Positions 56,779 to 64,000 of a stretch of DNA of 64,000 bases are shown here, piece by piece. The position numbers were made by a program, and so were the translations under genes. The stretch's first letter is position 1. Each line of letters starts with the position of its first letter. Source of the stretch: Labia minor (Eukaryota > Arthropoda > Insecta > Dermaptera > Spongiphoridae); assembly GCA_963082975.1 (NCBI GenBank), contig OY720344.1, positions 83,254,053-83,318,052 of the forward strand, read 5' to 3'. Under the pieces are notes generated by a model. That model made no database searches. It was given only the letters and a program-made list of their open reading frames with translations, and was not told the origin of the DNA.

Positions 56779-57640
56779 CGTTGATGTGCATTTCACCTGT
56801 GATATAACCTCAATAAATGTCAAAATCTTACATTTGTCAGCGAGCGCTCCTCCCAGTGGACTGCGTTGTTCTGTTGGCACTCCTGTAAAGAGATGGTCCA
56901 GGAGGGATGGAGGGTGTCACGAGTTGTTTGAACTGCGCAAGGGTGGATGGATATTAAGGATGGGATAATAACACGTGATAAGGCCCCCGCCAAGGCTACG
57001 CTGATGGGTTCATTCATAGCGACCATCGAAAGAGTGAGAGAGAGAGAGAAAGAGGGGGAGGGGTGGTTGATGTAGGGGTTGAGTGTACAGGCGCTAGGAA
57101 ATAAGCGAATCGACTGATCTCAGGCAAGGGGTGCGGCGAAGGCGGCAATGCAGCATCCCGCCCCAAAGAACAATCAATGAGAAAGTATGCGGACCTTAGA
57201 CCCCCATTGAACCTAATCCAATCTTGTTGGTACCAAGGTTGTCAGACAGGTTTTCGTTAGGTACGGGTGGGGTTTGGAAAGGAGCGTGAATTGTGGCCAA
57301 AGCCGCCGGGGATGCTGCGATCAATAGGCGACACTAGGCTAGTCGACCACCACGTGTGGACTCGCCGGGCAAGGTACCCTTGCTTGGACTCGTCTCGTGG
57401 CACACTATCTGGAACTGGGTCAACCCCTCCCTCTTGCACCCCTTCGCTAGCACCCCTCCATCATCGATCGTTTCGACTAAGAACAACATCCGCATATCGT
57501 ACAATGAACAATTTTAATTAATAATAAAAACTTAAAATTATAAATAGGATTGAAATGATCATATTTTAATAATAATATTTTGAGAGTGGTATTATTGTGA
57601 ATTCTTGTTGTTTGTCTGCGTGGTGCGTTTATTTATTTTT
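56779..57640 (-). promoter_or_regulatory. GC-rich island upstream of C1GALT1C1-like gene
   Basis: Strongly GC-rich compared with the rest of the window. It contains a GAGAGAGAGAGAAAGAG tract (about 57033-57055), a CACGTG at 57350-57355 and AACACGTGATAA at about 56970. A polypyrimidine-like acceptor (ATATCACAG on the minus strand at about 56800) lies just before the start codon, so an upstream 5' UTR exon is possible. Open frames on both strands in 57257-57521 look like by-products of the base composition. Confidence 0.4.
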
Positions 57641-57648
57641 ATTTTTAT

Positions 57649-57663
57649 TATTTTTTTTTTTTA

Positions 57664-57700
<37 letters not shown>

Positions 57701-57711
57701 TTTTTTTTTTT
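57649..57711. repeat. Long T tract
   Basis: Nearly uninterrupted run of T on the plus strand (A on the minus strand), broken only by AATTAA and one G. It lies downstream of the Drep2 stop on the coding strand, so it may be an A-rich 3' UTR segment or a processed-sequence tail. Confidence 0.6.
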
Positions 57712-58012
57712 AAGTTTAAAGTCGTACTGGCAGTGACATTTAGCTTTGAGTGGATACCGGCCACGCCAGACTTGGCTCAGTCCTACAAGAATCCTGGTCA
57801 CAACCGCTTATCACTCGGGACCGAGCCCGCACTAAACATTAGATTTTTTTTATTTGTATTGATACAACTAACCATAATTATTTAATTTTAAAAATGATTA
57901 CTTTAGCGCGGCGTTTATAGGGAAACGATGCGCTCTGCTACTTGTCCGTACCCGGGGCCTGCCTAATTGGTCCCGGGACCGTATTGTGCGATTTAGAGTG
58001 CGTCAGGCCTAC
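57712..58012 (-). other. Probable Drep2 3' UTR
   Basis: This follows the Drep2 stop on the minus strand. It consists of two GC-rich blocks (57721-57840 and 57905-58012) around a short AT-rich gap. AATAAA on the minus strand at 57853-57848 is a possible poly(A) signal. No open frame of note. Confidence 0.35.
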
Positions 58013-60082
58013 CTACAGCCTGTCCTCTTGTTCATCATCATCATCTTGTTCTTCTGCTCGAGATTCTTCTTCTTTATAACCTGGATGTTCCGAAATAGCA
58101 TAATAATTTCCATTATAAATCACACCTAATTCTCTTAAAACATCTCCTCTAATTGTGGCCTTAATCGTCCAGTTGAAGCAATCTTCTGATTCGGATTCGC
58201 GGTCCAGCCGCTCCACATCTACGATCTTGGAACTGAGCCTTTCTAAAATGATGCCAATATCCTTAATCGTCAAGTGGCGCTTCTGATCTGCCGACAGTTG
58301 GTCGATCAGAAGAAGGAACTTGTCCGTGGTGACGTGCTCCTCTTCTAACACCGTGTTGTCTGCCTCGGACTCGCTCGAATCGCGATCCGTATCCACAAAA
58401 CGAACGTGTTGTTGTTTACCTCCCGATTGTTTTTGGCCAGATGGTCCACGACTAGACCCTCCACCGCCTCCACCCCCTTGGCCAGCTGGGTCTTGGATAG
58501 GTGAAGTAGCAACCGATTTATGAACGGCAATTCGTCGACCTTCTTCGTGTAGAGCACAGCAATGGAAATCACATTCGGCACCAGATGAATTGCCAGGCGA
58601 AGAGGAACGAGGTCGATGTGCGTGATTGGCACACTCGGGTGTATGAACGTGGACCGATGCCGACTCAAACGAGGACCCCTGTTTGGCAAGCCGTGGGGAC
58701 GGCTGATACAGCGTCGTTGGCGTTTTTCCTGTTAGAATTTCATCATGATTAATGACAGTAATTTGAGGACTAGGCGAGGTTTGGTACGAGCGACTGAATC
58801 CGTCCGAGACAGACTCCTTTCTCCCGGAAACCTTTTCGACGCTGGTTTGTATCACTAGCTGCTTCTTACTTGGCGAGTACTTAGCTTGGGCGGCGGCGAC
58901 GGGTGCGGCGGAAGCGGAAGCAGGGGAGCTCGGGTCCGCCGCGGCCGCCGCCGCCGCGAGCGACCCTGGTGCGAGACCTGCGGCACAAGAGAGCTGGTTG
59001 GAGGAAGGCCTCGGGGGCGGCGGAGGCGGGTCCCAGTGCAATACGACTGTTACACGCCCCTTGTTGTCCATGATCTTCCAAGACGGGGTCTCATCGTGCA
59101 GCTCGAGTGCGTGGATCGTCTCGCACACAATCTTGGGGATGGCCGAGATGGCTGCCGCGCCGCGCCGCGAACGCCACCGGGAACGAGCAACCAGCAACCA
59201 AACACGTGGTCAGGCAGGCCTCGCCGGCAACCCCCAGATATCCCCCAACCCAACCAGAATTTAAAAAAAAATCTACTTTGTCCTGTTCTGGACTACACGC
59301 ACATTTGTCACACTGTGACACTCCATTTTGAGTCAAATTAATATGCATGTGGTACAGAACGAGGATGTCTAATAAAAAAATGTCAAAATTTTTATCCCAT
59401 TTAATTCAAAAATCCCCCATGAAGCAACTCACCGAAGGTTGTTTACATTAGAATTACAAAAAATAAATAATTACTTTTTTCAAAATATTAATTTTATGAA
59501 TATATATATGAAAATTTTAAATTTAATTTATTTCCCCATTATACAATAACATGATAAATTTAAAAAATATAAAAAAAAAATCAATTTAAAAACACATCAA
59601 TTTTTCAAAAAGCTTTTTTTAAAAAAAAAAATGAATGAAAATTTTATCTTTTTAATATTAATTTTATATAATTTTTCCTTGGTGAGTGTTTAGAAAAAAA
59701 TAGATTTCTAGCTATTTTAAAAGGCTAAACTAAAAAATGACGCGGCGTCAAAGATGGACAATTTCGGGGCGGGTCGATGTGCAAGGGACTCACAATTCAT
59801 GAAACACTCACCTGCCCTGATGACGTCCACGCCCGAGGGATACCATCGTTCACCAGGCCTCAGTAACAACAACACCGTGTTACTAGGAAGCGTACGAAAA
59901 TAATCCCCATCGTCGACCTGAGTGCCGTCTGCTTCAAGAACGAGCCGAGCAGGTTCCCCAGGGCCGACACCGAGCTTTTCTTTTCCACGAGCGAGGAGCT
60001 CGTCTAAGGAGGACACCACAAGTCCTTTTCGAACGTTACGCCAGCTATCCCATAGCTTGAACGGCCTCTTCCATTTCCCCTC
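58013..60082 (-). CDS. Drep2: Drep2-like CIDE-N/DFF-related protein (5' partial)
   Basis: A member of the DNA-fragmentation-factor-related family. Fly Drep2 is a neuronal CIDE-N protein concentrated at synapses. Two exons are visible: 59812-60082 and 58013-59151, 469 residues with the stop at 58013-58015. Exon 1 is the CIDE-N domain (WKRPFKLWDSWRNVRKGLVV, LEADGTQVDDGDYFRTLPSN, TVLLLLRPGERWYPSGVDVI). The join gives AISAIPKIVCETIHALELHD and PSWKIMDNKGRVTVVLHWD, the conserved block after CIDE-N in Drep2/DFF45 relatives. A low-complexity linker (Pro, Ala, Ser, Gly runs) leads to a conserved C-terminal region (HCCALHEEGRRIAVHKSVAT, KFLLLIDQLSADQKRHLTIK, FNWTIKATIRGDVLRELGVI) and an acidic tail. 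No ATG precedes the CIDE-N exon in frame, so the start lies upstream. Codon use is far more GC-rich than in the other genes here. Confidence 0.85.
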
Positions 60083-63000
60083 CTGAAACACCAAACAACA
60101 ATAATTATCATTACAATCATCACAATCAGTCAGACGTAAGAATTGATCAGATTTTTATTTTGAAAATCATAAAATACTCGTGATTCATAGATCCGTCCAT
60201 CTTTTTAAAATAAACTTTATTATTATTTATAAGCAAGACATCAAGTTTCAAAATCAAAAAGGAAATGATAAAAATAAAGAAGAAAAATAAATAAATAAAA
60301 AGTATACTGAGTATATCATTGGGCTTGAACTTTTTCTCCACTATACAAACTATTTTATAAAATTTAATGAAAAAATACTGAAAATTTAAATATTTAATAA
60401 TAAAGTAAATTAAACTTAAGATTATTTTTATTAAACTTAAGTATAATTTTGATTTACATTACATATATTAAAATGTTTCCTTTGATACCTACGGTTAATC
60501 AATCCATTTATAAATATTTTTACTATTTATTTATCCAAAACACTATCGAAATATTTACTAATTTATCTTTTGACACCAGGTTTTGACTCTCCTCATAATA
60601 AAAAAAAAATTGGGCATCATAATATAAAATCATATATTTTTGTATATCATTTAATTGAATTAATCTTTGTTTTTGGGCGGGCAAGAGTAATAACTAAATT
60701 AAAAATTAATGAAAATTAATTGAGAAAAAATAATATAAATTATTTTCTAAATCATTAATGATTTTTTTTAATAATTTTTTTAATTAATCAAAATTTTAAT
60801 AGATATTAAATAAATAATAATATATATTATATTATATATATATATTAAATTAAAATAATAAAAATAAATATTAAAAAACTATTTATTTACAAACAAAAAA
60901 TTGATATGTTAGGAAAATAAATATTAAATAAAATTATATAAATCTTTTAAATTATCTATCTAATATATAAAAACATTTTGCTATATAGGTAGGAAAGATA
61001 TACAATTGAGAGAGGTTTACAAAGATTAATAAGATAAATTAATATTTATTAATTAATCAATTCCCCTAAATTTAATGAATTAACCATATTTATCTCATTT
61101 CGGTGTATTAATATATTTAATTTTTAATTTTTAGTTAGGATTATAATCAGGTTAATGGAATTTAATTTTAATATAAGATATTTATGTGTAAAATTACTTT
61201 TTACAAAATTGTTACGAATTGAAATCTTTTTTTTAATATAATTAATATTTTTTTTTATTTTTAATATAATAAACAGGCATCCCTATATCAAACACCTAAT
61301 TAAATTTAAGTTGTAGTGCTAAACAAGCAGAATTTAAATTGTGAGGTAAAACACAGACAGTTTCGTCTCAATTTTGTTGTCTGTCGAATTTAATTTTAAA
61401 TATTACTTTTTTTTAAATTTCATAAAAGACAAACATTTTCAATAAATTTTATATATATATATATATTTAGACAAACAATTCAATCAATAACAAACAATCA
61501 CTAGAATATAAATTGTAAATTTGTTAAAATTCTTACAATATTTGAGAATAGAGAAGAGATGGTTGAGACCTTGAGATATTTTTTTTTTTTAATTTTGAAA
61601 GAACAGACAGAAATGCAGACATTTCTTATCATTTTTCAAATATTGAAACTTGTGATATATTTATATATATTTGAATGATATAAAATATTGATTCCCTTTT
61701 TAAAATTGTGATTTACCTGCCTTTTTTTCTAAGAAAACTCTTATTGGAAGTAGTAACATTTTAGAATTTCAAAGTGTCTATTTGAAACCCATTAAATATT
61801 GATTAATTAGGAAGATATTCCTATACAAGCAGTTTTTTCTATATTTTTATAAAATTGTTTACATCTTAAAACATTTTATGCAGGAAAAAATTAAATAATT
61901 TGTGTATTATTTTAAGAAATTCTTTATAAAAATTTTAATAAAAAAATCAGTAATCATAAACACTAATTTAAAAATCATCGACAACAGAAATGACATAAAA
62001 TTTCTTTTAGATTACAAATCTTACAATACAATCGTTTTGGTCATTAATAATTACCGGAACCCATATTTTTAAATATAGGAATAAATTATGATTAATTGCT
62101 ATACGCTATACTTTTAAATAAAAAAATTAGAAAAATTAAATCCAAACAAAATACATTTAATAAAATCTGGAATTCTCTACCTATTTCCTTATTTCCCCAT
62201 TTATACACCTACAATCCAGGCCCATAAATACCTTCAAATCCAATTCAACCCCAGATTATTCCAGAAATTCCAAAATCCCCTCTTTCTTTCGTGGATGCAA
62301 AAGTATTTTGACTAATCGGCCAGCGTGAAGCAGGCTATGATGTTGCCCCTAAGGAGAAAGAAGAAAGAGCATGAGTAAAAGTATTTAAATTTCTTTATAG
62401 AAATAATAATAGTAGCTATTAGGATGTAATCCCTTGTTTAGTGAGACTTCAAATTTATTTTTTATATAAATTTGTATACTTGTTGGGATTTAATCGTTAG
62501 TCATCGATTTAATATAAATTAGTCAAAATTTTTCATTAGATCTAAAAAAGTGTGTTAGTATAATAATACTGATATTGCGGGCGATAACTAGGTAAAAAAT
62601 TTTAAAAAGTTGTAAAAATTGTTTATGCAATATTTAAAAATCAATTTTACTTTATTCTCTATTCAATGAAATTTTTTAAAATATTAAAATATTAATTTTA
62701 AGTTAAAATTATAAAAAACAATATTTAGAATATTAAAATATGTATGGATATCAAATTTATTAAAAAAAATATATGCAAATTAATTTCCGATATATATATA
62801 GAGACATTTCTCAGCATTCAATATTTAAGTTAAAATTATAAATTAATTTTCATGATACATTTTTATTAAATTTTATAAATAATAATTTCGAAAATTTTCA
62901 ACATTTTTCAACTTTGCGTAAGCAATTTTTAAATTCTTAATTTTAGCTATTTTCATTTTCTTTATCCCCTTTCTAACGCCACCGGTACACCATTTATAAA

Positions 63001-64000
63001 AATTATTAAAGTTGGACATAAATTTAACTTGAACATCTGCATATATATGTATATTTATAAAAATCTCTAAAAAATATCGATAAAATAAACAAAATTGAAT
63101 TATGTTTAAATAATCAATCGAAAATATTAAAGAAAAGGCTAATAAAAAAATCCTCAAATGCAGTAAAAATTTCGATTATTTTCCACATTTAATGATTATT
63201 TTATGTTATATTGAAAATACATAATTGAAAATATTACCAAATATAATTATTAAACTTTACACAAATAGCTAATTTTAATTTAATATTCACTGCTATAAAA
63301 AAAATCGATTTGCATCTCTTCCCATTCTGGGCTGTCATATAATTTCATAATAATTAATAAAAAAAAAAATTCAATAAAAATCCATTCTATCAGCTGTCAT
63401 TTAAGAGTAGATGGCTATTTACCTTATCCGTTTCCCAACCAAATAATCTAAATATTATTAAAATTATCATCAATATAATATATTATTGGTTAAAATAATA
63501 AATTAATATTTATTATTTAATAATACTTTATTATAATTGGTAAATTAATGTTATCATAATTTTTAAATTATAGAATTGTTTAATTTTAAGTTTAATTGGT
63601 CTAAATTTAGTATTAATTTAAAATATCAAATAAAAAGGTAACATTTTCGATTTCCTATTAATAATAAACAAAATAACAACTAAATAAATAATAAATTTTA
63701 TGACTGGTTTATGATGTATAAAATTAATTATTAAAGGTTTTAAGAAAAAGTAAAATTATCTAAATTTTAAATTGAACATTTTTTATATATCTTTTTAAAA
63801 GGAACAAATATTATCAAAATAGTATTTAATATTTCATTTAGTATTTTATATTTAATAGTAGAAATATTCTTTTAATTTTCATAAAACGTTGGGCCATGGT
63901 ATTTGAATATTCTTATTCAAATTCATTTTCTTTATGAAGCAATAATAAATTGTGTTAATTGAAAATGCAATTAAATACCTTTTACCTTAAAACCATACTA
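60083..64000. other. AT-rich region upstream of visible Drep2 exons
   Basis: Probably Drep2 intron or upstream DNA. I see no exon that supplies the missing N-terminus. There are (AT)n runs (about 60821-60845 and 61451-61466) and A/T homopolymers throughout. The only patches with ordinary composition are 62200-62370 and 63300-63440. Confidence 0.5.
62312..63447 (-). other. Possible terminal exon(s) of an unseen minus-strand gene
   Basis: On the minus strand a strong acceptor (CTTCTTTCTCCTTAG) precedes a short GC-balanced stretch at 62348-62312 that reads GNIIACFTLAD and stops. About 1.1 kb upstream, 63447-63423 is a 25-nt segment between TATTTAG and GTAAAT that would read YLVGKRIR into it. 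A second frame reads LFGWETDK-GQHHSLLHAGRL. I recognise neither protein. This is splice-signal reading only. Confidence 0.2.

Noticed and set aside
57257-57521. Overlapping open frames on both strands (84 and 60 codons)
   Set aside because: Both strands are open because the DNA is GC-rich. No domain, no splice support and Arg/Pro/Ser-rich composition. Treated as promoter-proximal DNA.
58886-59341. 151-codon plus-strand frame (Arg/Gly-rich) and related frames
   Set aside because: Antisense shadow of the Drep2 exon, whose minus-strand product has conserved Drep2/DFF blocks.
62873-63157. 94-codon minus-strand frame
   Set aside because: Low-complexity I/F/N/K composition, no domain and no supporting splice sites.

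Overview
This window is eukaryotic nuclear DNA, almost certainly from an insect. It is very AT-rich. Genes are split by GT-AG introns, and the gaps are full of transposon debris. The gene set (a varicose-type MAGUK, an Hml/hemocytin-type clotting protein, a Drep2-type CIDE-N protein) is arthropod. The extreme AT content would fit an aphidiine/braconid wasp or another AT-rich insect, but that is inference; the sequence alone does not name the species.

Layout. (1) 1-7828: non-coding, with a hAT-like MITE, a Helentron-like (HINE) copy, a GC-rich island at 4.5-5.0 kb and an internally deleted mariner. (2) 7829-16995, plus strand: ten exons of a varicose/MPP2-6 scaffold (L27-PDZ-SH3-GUK). Its 5' exons are missing, and its introns hold a SINE, a dead LINE and MITEs. 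(3) 16996-23014: intergenic, with MITEs, a full-length HINE and a hAT element. (4) 23015-25112, plus strand: a complete three-exon DNAJC1-like gene (signal peptide, J domain, membrane span, two SANT domains). (5) 25113-32360: a repeat-rich desert with small hairpin elements, a second Helentron-like family, an LTR fragment and a perfect hAT MITE. (6) 32361-52965, minus strand: a complete hemolectin/hemocytin gene. I rebuilt it from 31 phase-consistent exons to 3851 residues, from a signal-peptide exon to the C-terminal cystine knot. (7) 53377-56778, minus strand: a four-exon GT31 gene most like C1GALT1C1 (Cosmc), whose stop lies 411 bp upstream of the hemolectin start. (8) 56779-60082: a GC-rich island carrying the last two exons of a Drep2-like gene (minus strand, 5' end off the window or unseen). 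(9) 60083-64000: AT-rich, probably a Drep2 intron or upstream DNA, with one weak splice-site-flanked candidate.

How the genes relate. There is no operon logic here. The suggestive neighbours are hemolectin (a secreted haemolymph adhesive/clotting protein) and the C1GALT1C1-like gene (mucin-type core-1 O-glycosylation), which lie head-to-tail on one strand with two TGATAAG-type GATA sites between them. The other genes serve septate junctions (varicose), ER protein folding (DNAJC1) and CIDE-domain biology (Drep2).

All exon boundaries come from reading GT/AG sites and reading-frame phase by eye; no alignment or transcript was available.
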